Below, piece after piece: positions 26,807 to 36,295 of a DNA stretch of 64,000 bases. Below the pieces are notes generated by a model. The model did no database searches and was not told where the DNA came from. It saw only the letters and a program-made list of their open reading frames with translations. Every line of letters starts with the position of its first letter. The first letter of the stretch is position 1. Origin of the DNA: an uncultured Gammaproteobacteria bacterium (GTDB taxonomy: Bacteria; Pseudomonadota; Gammaproteobacteria; Pseudomonadales; Pseudohongiellaceae); NCBI GenBank assembly GCA_903837345.1, contig CAILUG010000037.1, positions 1 through 64,000 of the forward strand. The letters run 5' to 3'. The translations under genes and the position numbers were made by a program.

Positions 26807-28762
26807 TCACTTTCCGTTGTCATGGTCAGTGCCGGCAGGCGCTTTGGGTCTCGGCACGAAGAAGGCAGTAAAGGCGCGGCCAAACCAGCTATTCAACTTG
26901 TTCTGCAGACTGGCTGACGGATAGTCTTGCTGTCGATCGCCCAGGTGTGCTCCGGCAGGCGATATCTTGAGTTGCAGTTGCCGGTTGTGAAATTGCAAAA
27001 GACTGGAGCGATGTCCGATGCTGACCAGCGTGGACTCTTTGAGCTCCTGCTCAAACAGGCTCATCACCCGCGCCTGGCTTTCGCGATCCAGTGCGCTGGT
27101 GGCTTCATCCAGAAACACCCATTTGGGCTTTTGCAACAACAGCCGTGCAAATGCCAACTGTTGCTGCTGGCCCTGCGAAAGCAGCCGGTCCCAGCGCTCG
27201 TCCATTCCCAGCGATTCCACCAGTTCGTGCAGGCCAACGCGGTCAAGCGCAATGCCGGCTTCCTCCAGTGTGAACTGTTGGGGTGGATCGGGATAACACA
27301 CCGCTGCTTGCAGCGTGCCAAGCGGAAGATAGGGGTTTTGTGGCATGAACATCATCTGCTCACGCGGTGGCAGCAGGATGGTGCCATGGCCCCAGTGCCA
27401 AAGCCCTGCGATGGCACGCAACAGCGTGCTCTTGCCGACTCCGGCGTCGCCGATAATCATGACCCGCTCGCCTGCGCTGATTTCCGTGCTGGCATCGTCA
27501 ATCACGACTTTGCCGAATGCACCAAGCACAGTCACATGTTCGAAGGAAAGATTGCCGGCAGGATGCAAGCCCAGCGTGATTTTTTCCAGACCGGCATGGA
27601 CTTGATCAATTTCGTTCAAGGCCCGGTCAAACACCGCAACCCGGTACAAGGTGGCGCGCCAATCTGAAATGGAGGCGGCATTGTCGACAAACCAGCGCAA
27701 ACCTCCCTGTACCTGGTTGAAGGCGCCGATCACCATCATCAAGCCGCCAATGGTGAGCTGGCCTTGCAGGTAGCCAGGCATCGCCACGATGGTAGGAACC
27801 ACGATGGCCAGCCAGCCATAGCCGGAAGTGATCCAGGTCAGTCTTGACAATGCAAAGATATATTCACGGGTGATTTGCAATACGTCGTCCAGTGCCCGGT
27901 CGAGATTGCGGCGCTCACCGGCTTCGCCACGGGAAAAAGCCACTGCTTCGGCACGCTCATTGACCCTTACCAGCCGGTAGCGCAGCTCGGCTTCGCGGGC
28001 ATAGCGGGTGGCGTCGAGTCCGATCAGGCGGCGGCCCACCAGCCAGGTCAAAAACGAACCCAGCAGTGCGTAAATCACTGCGCACCACACCATGTAACCG
28101 GGAATTGCGACATGCACACCGGCAATATCAAACGCAACATTGCGCGACAATTGCCACAACACGCCGATAAAGGTCACCAGCAACAAAACGTTTTGCACAA
28201 ATCCGATGCCGAGATTGGTGGCAAGCTCGCTGAGATGGCGGGCGTCCTCCTGCATGCGCTGATCGGGATTGGCGGCTACCTCGCTGGTGGCTTCCAGCCG
28301 GAACGGGCGGCCATTGGTCAGCCAGGCGTCGAACAAGTGGTGGGTGAGCCATTCGCGCCCGCGCAATTTGATGGTTTCCTGCAGCCAGGTTTGTGCAACC
28401 ACCAGCACCAGCAGGACCGCGACAATGCCAAGAAACACGAGGAGCTCTTGATGAATGCCGGGGATATTGCGTTGCTGGATGGCATCAAAGAATGCGCCAT
28501 TCCAGCGATTCAGCCCGACTTGCCCGAACATGATGCCAATGATCACCAGCAGGATTGTGCCAAACAAAACGGCAATGGCCTTGCCTTGGGGTGAGGACAA
28601 AAGTCCAGTGCTGACATCCAGCAAATCCTTCAGTACGGAGCTGGAGAAAGGTGCAGCCGCCAAGGCATGCGGTTCCAGTGGAGCAGCCGGGATCTGTGGC
28701 CTGGTATCTGCAATCAGGGGCTGGTTGATCTTGCTGGATGCAGGCCCGGTACCAAGCGCCAT
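26807..28762 (-). CDS. YddA/SbmA-like ABC transporter, fused permease and ATPase
   Basis: The 651-residue product has an N-terminal ABC_membrane_2-type permease with about six transmembrane segments (first near residue 62-84) and the family block RWNGAFFDAIQQRN. A C-terminal ATPase carries Walker A GDAGVGKST, an LSQGQQQQLAFARLLL signature and Walker B KWVFLDEATSALD. This family includes YddA, Rv1819c-like and SbmA/BacA-related proteins, several of which import diverse hydrophilic molecules. It is the first gene of an operon with GH3 and GH144 enzymes that lack signal peptides, so import of a glucan or oligosaccharide is an attractive inference. The ATG at 28762 has AAGGA nine to ten bases upstream. 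Confidence 0.87.
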   Translation of the reverse strand: MALGTGPASSKINQPLIADTRPQIPAAPLEPHALAAAPFSSSVLKDLLDVSTGLLSSPQGKAIAVLFGTILLVIIGIMFGQVGLNRWNGAFFDAIQQRNIPGIHQELLVFLGIVAVLLVLVVAQTWLQETIKLRGREWLTHHLFDAWLTNGRPFRLEATSEVAANPDQRMQEDARHLSELATNLGIGFVQNVLLLVTFIGVLWQLSRNVAFDIAGVHVAIPGYMVWCAVIYALLGSFLTWLVGRRLIGLDATRYAREAELRYRLVRVNERAEAVAFSRGEAGERRNLDRALDDVLQITREYIFALSRLTWITSGYGWLAIVVPTIVAMPGYLQGQLTIGGLMMVIGAFNQVQGGLRWFVDNAASISDWRATLYRVAVFDRALNEIDQVHAGLEKITLGLHPAGNLSFEHVTVLGAFGKVVIDDASTEISAGERVMIIGDAGVGKSTLLRAIAGLWHWGHGTILLPPREQMMFMPQNPYLPLGTLQAAVCYPDPPQQFTLEEAGIALDRVGLHELVESLGMDERWDRLLSQGQQQQLAFARLLLQKPKWVFLDEATSALDRESQARVMSLFEQELKESTLVSIGHRSSLLQFHNRQLQLKISPAGAHLGDRQQDYPSASLQNKLNSWFGRAFTAFFVPRPKAPAGTDHDNGK

Positions 28763-28867
28763 GTGACAATTTCCTTTGGACAGTTTAGTGTTGCGAGACC
28801 CGTTTGATGCCAGGCAAACCGCATCCTATGTTTGTCAATCCGGCAATGCAAACCCCGATGGATACTT

Positions 28868-29785
28868 ATGAAAACCATTTACATGACAGGGAAACAGACT
28901 GGCTGGATGCGCTTGCTATGCGCAGCGCTCTTCAGTTTGGCGACACTTGCCGCACAGGCCGCAGAAAAGATCATCATTACCGGTGCATCCGGCGGTTTCG
29001 CGACTGAAACCATTGAGGCGTTGCTGGCGCGCGGCGTCAAACCTGCGGATCTCATCCTGGTGACGCGTACGCCCGAAAAAACGCCGGAGCTGCAGCAGCT
29101 GGCGGCCAAAGGCGCTGCGGTACGCAAAGGCGATTTCAACGATCCCGCTTCGCTGCCGGCGGCATTTGCCGGTGGCAATCGTATTCTGGTGATCAGCACC
29201 AGCGGCGGCGGTGATCGGGTGGCACAGCACACCAATGCCTTTGTTGCTGCGAAGAAGGCGGGTGTGCGGCAGGCGTTGTACACCTCTTACGTCAATGCCG
29301 ATGACCCAACGCCGTTGTCGCGGGATCACAAACTGACCGAAGAAGCGCTCAAGCAGAGCGGCCTGCAATACACCATTTTACGCAATGAGATTTATGCCGA
29401 CCGCATGGTGGAAGAGGGTGCACGCGCCATCGCAGCGGGTGAACTGGCAAGCAGTTCGCCCGACCGCCACGGGGCACCGTTTGTCCGCAAGGATGGAGCA
29501 GCGGCCGCCGCAGCCATCCTGACCACAGCTGGTCATGAGAATCTTACTTATGACATCACCGGGCCTGAACTGGTTTCCGACCGCGATTTTGCTGCCATCC
29601 TCACCGAGATTACCGGCAAACCGGTAAAGGTCATCGTGCGGCCGGTCAATCCCGCCTTCGGCTCACCCAAAGAGGGGCATGTGAGCGGCGTAATTGAGCA
29701 GCTGACCGGCAAAAAGCCCACCTCTGTGCGCGAATTATTGACAGCCAACAAGGACAAGTTGCTCAGTGGTGCCCCGCCGCGTTAA
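28868..29785 (+). CDS. NmrA-like NAD(P)-binding SDR protein with a predicted signal peptide
   Basis: The 305-residue product is an atypical short-chain dehydrogenase related to NmrA/QorB quinone reductases: EKIIITGASGGFATETIEAL (about 33-52), LVTRTPEK, GDFNDPASLPAAFAG, LYTSYVNAD and HKLTEEALKQSGLQYTILRN. Before this domain is a 31-residue extension with a hydrophobic core (LLCAALFSLATLAAQAA) that looks like a Sec signal. That is odd for a cofactor-dependent enzyme, because nicotinamide cofactors are cytoplasmic. The start at 28868 is the second in-frame option; translation may start elsewhere, but the hydrophobic segment would remain. It converges on the next gene 27 bp away. Confidence 0.82.
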   Translation: MKTIYMTGKQTGWMRLLCAALFSLATLAAQAAEKIIITGASGGFATETIEALLARGVKPADLILVTRTPEKTPELQQLAAKGAAVRKGDFNDPASLPAAFAGGNRILVISTSGGGDRVAQHTNAFVAAKKAGVRQALYTSYVNADDPTPLSRDHKLTEEALKQSGLQYTILRNEIYADRMVEEGARAIAAGELASSSPDRHGAPFVRKDGAAAAAAILTTAGHENLTYDITGPELVSDRDFAAILTEITGKPVKVIVRPVNPAFGSPKEGHVSGVIEQLTGKKPTSVRELLTANKDKLLSGAPPR

Positions 29786-29812
29786 TGCAGCGGGAGACAC
29801 TGGCCGCAATCG

Positions 29813-30553
29813 TTATTTCAGCGTCGCAGCAATCTGCCTGATCTCGGCAGCAGTATGGTTGCCCGAAAGCGGCATGTCGGCACCGGGAATGAGATGTTTG
29901 CCCATGGCAAGGCCGCCCACCACCACCGGCTCAAAGCCGATCTCACGCACCAGCATTGACGCCAGCGCAACCGCACCAGCATCGTCACCGCACATGGGTA
30001 CGCCCAGCAGGTCGCCAGTCCGGTTGGCGTTGGGCGCCAGGCTGGTGTAGCCGATGGCATTGAAGGCGCGCACGATTTTGGCGCCCGGCATCAGGCTCGC
30101 GAGATAAAGTCCTGCGCCCATGGCGCGCGCTTGCGTGCCCACTTCCCCGTCGCGCGGCACGATGGGATTGGAAACGTCCAGCACCAGTGCTTTCGCAGCC
30201 AGTGCTTTGCCGTGTTCCTTGACGAGGTCGGGGATTGCGCCATAGGGCACCAGCAGCACCACCACGTCACCAAATGCCACCGCTTGTGCCACAGTGCCGG
30301 CACTGGCGTTGGCGCCGACACCGGCTACCAGGTCCTTGAGCTCTTCGGGATGGCGGGTGGAGAACATGATTTTGTGGCCGGCCTTGGCCCACAATTTGCC
30401 AAGTTCACTGCCCATTTTGCCGGCGCCGACAGTGGCGATCCTGAGCGGCGCCGCGGCGGCATTAACCGAAAACGGCAGGGCCGCAACCAGCGCAGCAGCT
30501 CCGCCCATCATCAGCACTTCGCGACGTGATCGCGACTGAAAACGCTTGTTCAT
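29813..30553 (-). CDS. F420-reductase-like NAD(P)-binding protein with Tat signal
   Basis: The 246-residue product starts with a twin-arginine signal, SRREVLMMGG (residues 9-18), a hydrophobic segment and an AxA site, then a Rossmann fold, IATVGAGKMGSELGKLW (about 39-55). It resembles NADPH-dependent F420 reductase/NADP oxidoreductase proteins (NPIVPRDGE, VRAFNAIGYTSL, MCGDDAGAVALA). Tat export would allow the protein to leave with bound cofactor. The ATG at 30553 has GGGGGAG six bases upstream. The opposite gene at 28868 also encodes a putatively exported nucleotide-binding protein. The substrate is unknown. Confidence 0.85.
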   Translation of the reverse strand: MNKRFQSRSRREVLMMGGAAALVAALPFSVNAAAAPLRIATVGAGKMGSELGKLWAKAGHKIMFSTRHPEELKDLVAGVGANASAGTVAQAVAFGDVVVLLVPYGAIPDLVKEHGKALAAKALVLDVSNPIVPRDGEVGTQARAMGAGLYLASLMPGAKIVRAFNAIGYTSLAPNANRTGDLLGVPMCGDDAGAVALASMLVREIGFEPVVVGGLAMGKHLIPGADMPLSGNHTAAEIRQIAATLK

Positions 30554-30661
30554 GGTGTCTCCCCCAATCCGGATGTGCCGCCCCGTTGACGGCGTTGCGC
30601 CTCGATTGTATGCAATCCCGCACGCCATAACCATGTTCCGCAAAAACAGTACAACTTTGCA

Positions 30662-30691
30662 TGGACAAGCCACGAAATTTTTACATAGAAT
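30662..30691 (+). promoter_or_regulatory. Candidate carAB promoter
   Basis: TGGACA (30662-30667) and TAGAAT (30686-30691) are separated by 18 bp and match the sigma-70 consensus at five of six bases each. Transcription would start near 30698, giving a 220-base leader before carA that contains an intrinsic terminator. Confidence 0.6.
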
Positions 30692-30702
30692 GCCCGCTCA
30701 GT

Positions 30703-30759
30703 ATGAAAGACACTGAGACAACAACCCAAAGCGGCAGAATCCATAAAAAAGCGGAATGA
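30703..30759 (+). CDS. Possible carA leader peptide (18 residues)
   Basis: ATG at 30703 opens an 18-codon frame (MKDTETTTQSGRIHKKAE) whose TGA at 30757-30759 ends exactly at the top of the left arm of the terminator at 30745-30783. This geometry is what translation-coupled attenuators show. No ribosome-binding site is visible, and the predicted transcript start is only about five bases upstream, so translation would be near-leaderless. The peptide itself has no run of Arg codons, so if it acts it may respond to RNA polymerase pausing rather than aminoacyl-tRNA. Evidence is limited to geometry. Confidence 0.3.
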   Translation: MKDTETTTQSGRIHKKAE

Positions 30760-30783
30760 GCGACAAGCATTCCGCTTTTTTTT
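30745..30783 (+). terminator. Intrinsic terminator/attenuator in the carA leader
   Basis: AAAAAAGCGGAATG (30745-30758) and CATTCCGC with eight T (30768-30783) form a strong stem with a nine-base loop followed by a T-run. It lies between the candidate promoter and carA, so full-length transcription of carAB needs readthrough. A second hairpin, GGCCGC-AGATTCA-GCGGCC (30784-30802), follows immediately. Confidence 0.8.
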
Positions 30784-30920
30784 AGGCCGCAGATTCAGCG
30801 GCCTGCCACCCTGCCTGCAGGCGGTTGTTCCAGGAAGTCTTCAACTCTTTTTATCCTTGTGTCCCGTGACCTTCCGCTTTGTAGTGGCGGTTGCTTGCGG
30901 CCCTTAAAGAGGAGCAGATC

Positions 30921-32099
30921 TTGGCAACCCGTGCACAACCTCCTGTCCCCACAGCAGCCCTGCTGGTATTGGCTGACGGATCCACTTTTACCGGCAAGGC
31001 CGTGGGGCAGAGCGGCCTCAGTGTCGGCGAGGTGGTGTTCAACACCTCAATGACCGGCTACCAGGAAATTCTCACCGATCCTTCCTATGCCGGCCAGATC
31101 ATCACACTTACCTACCCGCATATCGGCAACACCGGCACCACGCCGGAAGATGACGAATCCGGCAAGGTGTGGGCCGCAGGCCTGGTAATCCGCAACCTGC
31201 CGCTGATGGCAAGCAACTTTCGCAACCAGCAGGATCTCGACAGCTGGCTGAAAGAGCGCAATGTGGTGGGCATCCACGACATCGACACGCGTCGCCTGAC
31301 CCGCATCCTGCGTGACAAGGGCGCCACCAATGGCTGCATCTATGTCAGTGAGGAAGTCGCCACCAATCCGGAAGCTGCCAAAGCCAGGGCACTGGCAGCG
31401 GCTCGCGCCTTCCCCGGGCTGGTCGGCATGGATCTGGCGCAGAAGGTCACTTGTGCCAAAGCCTACGAATGGAAAGAAGGCACCTGGCAACTGGGCAAAG
31501 GCCACAGCACACCCCCAACCGGCAAGCATCATGTGGTGGCCTATGATTTCGGCATGAAGATCAACATCCTGCGCATGCTGGTGGATCGCGGTTGTCGCGT
31601 CACCGTGGTGCCTGCCAAAACCTCTGCCAGCGAAGTGCTGGCGATGCAACCCGACGGTGTGTTTCTCTCCAACGGCCCGGGCGACCCGCAACCTTGCGAT
31701 TATGCGATCAGGGCCATCCAGGAATTCCTGCAAACCGATCTGCCGATTTTCGGCATTTGTCTGGGCCATCAGTTGCTGGGCCTGGCCTGTGGTGCCACCA
31801 CCGCGCAAATGAAACTCGGCCATCACGGTGCCAACCATCCGGTGCAAGAGCTCGCTACCGGCAAAGTGTTCATCACCAGCCAGAACCACGGCTTTGCCGT
31901 GTACGAGAACACCTTGCCCGCCAATGTGAAGGCGACCCACAAATCACTGTTCGACGGCTCGCTGCAAGGCATCCACCTCACCGACAAGCCGGCTTTTGGC
32001 TTTCAGGGTCATCCGGAAGCCAGCCCGGGGCCGCAGGACATCGCGCCGATATTTGATCACTTCATAGAACTTGTAGAGCAACGCAAAGCCGCACGCTGA
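30921..32099 (+). CDS. carA: Carbamoyl-phosphate synthase small subunit CarA
   Basis: CarA is the glutaminase subunit that supplies ammonia to CarB for carbamoyl phosphate, the precursor of arginine and pyrimidines. The 392-residue product has the N-terminal small-subunit domain ([27 protein letters not shown]) and a class I amidotransferase domain with nucleophile C280 ([11 protein letters not shown]) and the H364/E366 dyad ([12 protein letters not shown]). The start is TTG at 30921, with AAAGAGGAG six bases upstream; a TTG at 30891 has no such site. carB follows after 16 bp. Confidence 0.96.
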   Translation: MATRAQPPVPTAALLVLADGSTFTGKAVGQSGLSVGEVVFNTSMTGYQEILTDPSYAGQIITLTYPHIGNTGTTPEDDESGKVWAAGLVIRNLPLMASNFRNQQDLDSWLKERNVVGIHDIDTRRLTRILRDKGATNGCIYVSEEVATNPEAAKARALAAARAFPGLVGMDLAQKVTCAKAYEWKEGTWQLGKGHSTPPTGKHHVVAYDFGMKINILRMLVDRGCRVTVVPAKTSASEVLAMQPDGVFLSNGPGDPQPCDYAIRAIQEFLQTDLPIFGICLGHQLLGLACGATTAQMKLGHHGANHPVQELATGKVFITSQNHGFAVYENTLPANVKATHKSLFDGSLQGIHLTDKPAFGFQGHPEASPGPQDIAPIFDHFIELVEQRKAAR

Positions 32100-32115
32100 T
32101 TAACCGGACAACGCC

Positions 32116-35100
32116 ATGCCAAAACGCACAGACATCAAAAGCATTCTCATCATTGGTGCCGGCCCCATCGTGATCGGCCAGGCCTGTGAATTCGATTATT
32201 CCGGCGCCCAGGCCTGCCAGGCACTGCGGGAAGAGGGTTATCGCATCATCCTGGTCAATTCCAATCCGGCCACCATCATGACCGATCCCGACATGGCGGA
32301 TGCGACCTACATTGAAGAAGTGAACTGGCAGACCATCGCCAAGATCATCGAGAAGGAACGTCCGGATGCAATCCTGCCGACCATGGGCGGACAGACTGCG
32401 CTCAACTGTGCGCTGGCACTGGATCGTGAAGGCATACTCGCCAAATACAATGTGGAGCTGATCGGCGCCAAGAAAGACGCGATCAACAAAGCCGAAGACC
32501 GCATGCTGTTCGACCAATGCATGGTGGAAATCGGTCTCGAAACGCCGCGCCATGAACTGGCACATTCCATCGAAGAAGCATTCGCGGTCCAGAAAAAACT
32601 CGGGTTTCCCTGCATCATCCGTCCGTCCTTCACGCTCGGTGGCAGTGGCGGCGGTATTGCCTACAACCTGGAAGAGTTCGAGGAAATCTGCCGGCGCGGG
32701 CTGGATCTGTCACCCACCAATGAGCTGTTGATCGATGAATCACTGATCGGCTGGAAGGAATACGAGCTGGAAGTGGTGCGCGACACCAAGGACAACTGCA
32801 TCATCATCTGCTCGATTGAAAACCTCGACCCGATGGGCATTCATACCGGCGATTCGATCACGGTGGCGCCGGCGCAGACACTGACTGACAAGGAATACCA
32901 GATCATGCGCAACGCCTCGATTGCGATCCTGCGCAAGATCGGTGTCGAGACCGGCGGTTCCAATGTGCAGTTCGGGGTGGATCCGGCCAACGGCCGCATG
33001 GTCGTGATCGAAATGAATCCGCGCGTGTCACGTTCATCGGCGCTGGCGTCCAAAGCCACCGGTTTCCCGATTGCCCGCGTTGCCGCCAAACTGGCGATAG
33101 GCTTCACGCTGGACGAGCTGCGCAATGAAATTACCGGCGGCATCACGCCGGCTTCATTCGAGCCGAGCATCGATTACGTTGTGACCAAGATCCCGCGTTT
33201 CACGTTCGAAAAGTTTCCGCAGGCACAGAACCGTCTCACCACGCAGATGAAATCAGTGGGTGAGGTGATGGCGATTGGCCGTACATTCCAGGAGTCGATG
33301 CAGAAGGCCTTGCGTGGTCTGGAGATCGGCATTTGCGGTTTCGACCCGATTCTCGATTTTGAAACCAGCGATGCCGACAAGCGTCTGCGCTGGGAATTGA
33401 AAGATGCGGGTGCTGACCGCATTCGTTATGTCGGTGATGCCTTCCGCCATGGCTTGAGTGTGGATGAAGTGCACGAGCTGACCCGCATCGATCCGTGGTT
33501 CCTGATCCAGATCGAAGACATCATCATGGAAGAGCAGGCGCTGTCGCAACTGACACTGAGCCAGCTCAATCGTGACCTGATGTGGAAGCTGAAACGCAAA
33601 GGATTCTCCGACCAGCGGCTGGCCAAGGTGCTGGGAGTGAAAGAACAGGCCGTGCGCGAACTGCGCCATGCCATGGACATCCGTCCCGTCTACAAGCGGG
33701 TGGATACCTGCGCTGGCGAATTCCGCTCCAGCACTGCCTACATGTATTCCTGCTATGAAGAGGAATGCGAAGCCAATGTCAGCAACCGCGAAAAAATCAT
33801 CGTGCTGGGCGGCGGTCCCAACCGTATTGGTCAGGGCATTGAATTCGATTATTGCTGTGTACATGCGGCGCTGGCAGTGCGGGAAGAAGGCTATGAAGCC
33901 ATCATGATCAACTGCAATCCGGAAACAGTATCCACCGATTTCAATATTTCCGACCGGTTGTATTTCGAACCGGTGACGCTGGAAGATGTGCTGGAAATTG
34001 TCCACCTCGAAAAGCCGAAAGGCGTGATCGTGCAGTTTGGTGGTCAGACTCCGCTCAAGCTGGCGACCAGTCTGCACAAACTGGGTGTGCCCATCATCGG
34101 CACCTCTGCTGATGCCATTGACCGTGCCGAAGACAGGGAGCGTTTCCAGCATCTGATCCAGAAGCTTGGCCTGAAACAACCGCCGAACAGCACAGTGCGC
34201 AGCCTGGAACAGGCGCTGACCGAAGCCATCAAGATCGGCTATCCGCTGGTAGTGCGTCCGTCCTACGTGCTGGGCGGCCGGGCCATGGAAATTGTCTACA
34301 ACGAAGCCGAACTCAAGAAATACATCAATGAGGCAGTGCAGGTATCGAATGACAGTCCGGTATTGCTCGACTATTACCTGAATGCCGCAATTGAGATCGA
34401 TGTCGATGTCGTCAGTGACGGTACTGATGTGATCGTGGGCGGCATCATGCAGCATATCGAACAAGCTGGCGTGCATTCAGGCGATTCCGCCTGCTCGCTG
34501 CCTCCCTACAGCCTGCCGAAGGAAGTGCAGGACAAAATCCGTCATCAATGCGTGCAGCTGGCCCGTGAACTCAACGTCATCGGCCTGATGAATTCACAGC
34601 TGGCATACCAGGATGGCGAGGTCTACATCATCGAGGTGAATCCGCGCGCATCCCGCACGGTGCCGTTTGTTTCCAAATGCATCGGCACTTCGCTCGCCAA
34701 AATTGCGGCCAAGTGCATGGCGGGCATCAGCCTGAAATCGCAGGGTTTCACCAAGGAAATCATTCCTACTTTTTATTCAGTGAAGGAAGCTATTTTCCCG
34801 TTCAACAAATTCCCCGGCGTCGATCCGATCCTGGGGCCGGAGATGAAATCCACCGGCGAAGTGATGGGCACCGGTGCAACGTTCGCCGAGGCTTACTACA
34901 AATCGCAGAGTTTTGGTGACCTGAACATCAACCAGCATGGTACTGTCTTCATCAGCGTGCGCGATGCCGACAAGGCTGCGTTGCCGGAAGTGGCGCGCAG
35001 TTTCCGCAATCTCGGGTTCCGGCTGGTGGCTACCAGGGGCACGGCCAAAATCATTGCTGATGCCGGGATTCCGGTCGAAGCTGTCTATAAAGTGATGGAA

Positions 35101-35337
35101 GGCCGTCCGCACATCGTGGACATGTTGAAAAACGACGAGATTGATCTTATCGTCAACACCACCGAGGGCCGACAAGCCATCGCCGATTCCGCTACGATAC
35201 GCAGTACTGCATTAAGGCACCGCGTTTATTGCACCACCACGATAGCCAGTGCCCGTGCCGTATGCGAGGCGATGGCGTTTGGTGGAGCGATTTCCGTCAA
35301 CAGCCTACAGGATCTGCACAAACTGCCGTGTGCCTGA
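32116..35337 (+). CDS. carB: Carbamoyl-phosphate synthase large subunit CarB
   Basis: The 1073-residue CarB makes carbamoyl phosphate from bicarbonate, ammonia and two ATP. The two homologous ATP-grasp halves are visible: first [20 protein letters not shown] with [17 protein letters not shown], second [20 protein letters not shown] with [17 protein letters not shown], then a C-terminal allosteric MGS-like domain from about residue 935 ([20 protein letters not shown]), where UMP and ornithine act in E. coli. It is co-transcribed with carA and followed by greA after 72 bp. Confidence 0.98.
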   Translation: MPKRTDIKSILIIGAGPIVIGQACEFDYSGAQACQALREEGYRIILVNSNPATIMTDPDMADATYIEEVNWQTIAKIIEKERPDAILPTMGGQTALNCALALDREGILAKYNVELIGAKKDAINKAEDRMLFDQCMVEIGLETPRHELAHSIEEAFAVQKKLGFPCIIRPSFTLGGSGGGIAYNLEEFEEICRRGLDLSPTNELLIDESLIGWKEYELEVVRDTKDNCIIICSIENLDPMGIHTGDSITVAPAQTLTDKEYQIMRNASIAILRKIGVETGGSNVQFGVDPANGRMVVIEMNPRVSRSSALASKATGFPIARVAAKLAIGFTLDELRNEITGGITPASFEPSIDYVVTKIPRFTFEKFPQAQNRLTTQMKSVGEVMAIGRTFQESMQKALRGLEIGICGFDPILDFETSDADKRLRWELKDAGADRIRYVGDAFRHGLSVDEVHELTRIDPWFLIQIEDIIMEEQALSQLTLSQLNRDLMWKLKRKGFSDQRLAKVLGVKEQAVRELRHAMDIRPVYKRVDTCAGEFRSSTAYMYSCYEEECEANVSNREKIIVLGGGPNRIGQGIEFDYCCVHAALAVREEGYEAIMINCNPETVSTDFNISDRLYFEPVTLEDVLEIVHLEKPKGVIVQFGGQTPLKLATSLHKLGVPIIGTSADAIDRAEDRERFQHLIQKLGLKQPPNSTVRSLEQALTEAIKIGYPLVVRPSYVLGGRAMEIVYNEAELKKYINEAVQVSNDSPVLLDYYLNAAIEIDVDVVSDGTDVIVGGIMQHIEQAGVHSGDSACSLPPYSLPKEVQDKIRHQCVQLARELNVIGLMNSQLAYQDGEVYIIEVNPRASRTVPFVSKCIGTSLAKIAAKCMAGISLKSQGFTKEIIPTFYSVKEAIFPFNKFPGVDPILGPEMKSTGEVMGTGATFAEAYYKSQSFGDLNINQHGTVFISVRDADKAALPEVARSFRNLGFRLVATRGTAKIIADAGIPVEAVYKVMEGRPHIVDMLKNDEIDLIVNTTEGRQAIADSATIRSTALRHRVYCTTTIASARAVCEAMAFGGAISVNSLQDLHKLPCA

Positions 35338-35409
35338 AGCTGTATTTGAAAACAGGCATCGGTATCCGGATTTGACCCACACCAGCAAAACGACAAGACG
35401 GGATGAAGG

Positions 35410-35886
35410 ATGCGCAGGGTTCCATTGACAGTAGGTGGTGAAGCACGTTTGCGTGCAGAACTGAATGACCTCAAGCTGGTGCAGCGTCCGCGCATCATCC
35501 AGGCCATCGCAGAAGCGCGTGCGCATGGCGACTTGAAGGAAAATGCCGAATATCACGCTGCCCGTGAACAGCAGAGTTTCTGTGAAGGCCGTATCCAGGA
35601 AATCGAGGGCAAGCTGGCCGATTCCGAAATCATCGACATCACCAGAATCAAGAGTACCGGCAAGGTGATGTTTGGCACCACCGTGAGGTTGCTGGTGGCT
35701 GGTGGCGATCGCAAGGTGGTGTACCAGATCGTCGGTGAAGACGAGGCCGACGTGAAGCTGGGCAAGATTTCCTACACCTCACCGGTGGCCCGCGCGATGA
35801 TGGGCAAGGAAGAAGGTGACGAAATTGTAGTGAAAGCCCCCAGCGGCGACATCGCCTACGAGATCGACAAGGTTGAACATCTGTAG
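35410..35886 (+). CDS. greA: Transcription elongation factor GreA
   Basis: GreA rescues backtracked RNA polymerase by stimulating transcript cleavage. The 158-residue product has the N-terminal coiled coil with the acidic tip ([20 protein letters not shown], about residues 35-54) and the C-terminal globular domain ending in YEIDKVEHL. Length and start (MRRVPLT) match the family. It lies at the end of the car operon in the usual position. Confidence 0.97.
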   Translation: MRRVPLTVGGEARLRAELNDLKLVQRPRIIQAIAEARAHGDLKENAEYHAAREQQSFCEGRIQEIEGKLADSEIIDITRIKSTGKVMFGTTVRLLVAGGDRKVVYQIVGEDEADVKLGKISYTSPVARAMMGKEEGDEIVVKAPSGDIAYEIDKVEHL

Positions 35887-35910
35887 GGGCTGCATTGGCC
35901 CCGTTCTGTG

Positions 35911-36237
35911 CTATTTGACCAAAGCTGCGAAACGCACCAGATTGGACAGTTCCTTTTTCTGTTTCAGCGCAGCACGGTACAACAGTGCGATGTGGCCGGT
36001 CAGCTGGATCAATTCAGCCTGATGTGTCTTGCAGATGGCGTCGAGAATTTCCTGCTTCTCTGTCCGGTCTGTCGCATTGACGCGGATTTTTATCAGCTCA
36101 TGGTCAGCCAGTGCCCGTTCCAGTTCGGCGGCGATGTTGTCGGACAGGCCATTGCTGATAATCAGCACCGGATTCAGTTTGTGGCCGATGGCGCGGAATT
36201 GCTTGCGGCTTTGGTTGTCGGATTTCATGGGTTGCAT
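35911..36237 (-). CDS. yhbY: YhbY-type CRM-domain RNA-binding protein
   Basis: The 108-residue product is a single CRM domain (RKQFRAIGHKLNPVLIISNG near the start, ADHELIKIRVN, then GHIALLYRAA). YhbY associates with pre-50S ribosomal particles. An in-frame ORF extends to 36318, but the ATG at 36237 (MQPMKSD) has GGAG just upstream and fits the family length; ATG 36228 is an alternative. It diverges from rlmE, as in many gammaproteobacteria. Confidence 0.93.
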   Translation of the reverse strand: MQPMKSDNQSRKQFRAIGHKLNPVLIISNGLSDNIAAELERALADHELIKIRVNATDRTEKQEILDAICKTHQAELIQLTGHIALLYRAALKQKKELSNLVRFAALVK

Positions 36238-36295
36238 TGGCTCCAGGGTGGGCGTGCATTCTACTGCACTAGCCAGGGTACTGGCAGGTTGAGCT

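Noticed and set aside
33253-34476. 407-codon open frame on the minus strand inside carB
   Set aside because: It lies wholly within the conserved carB sequence and its translation resembles no protein family.
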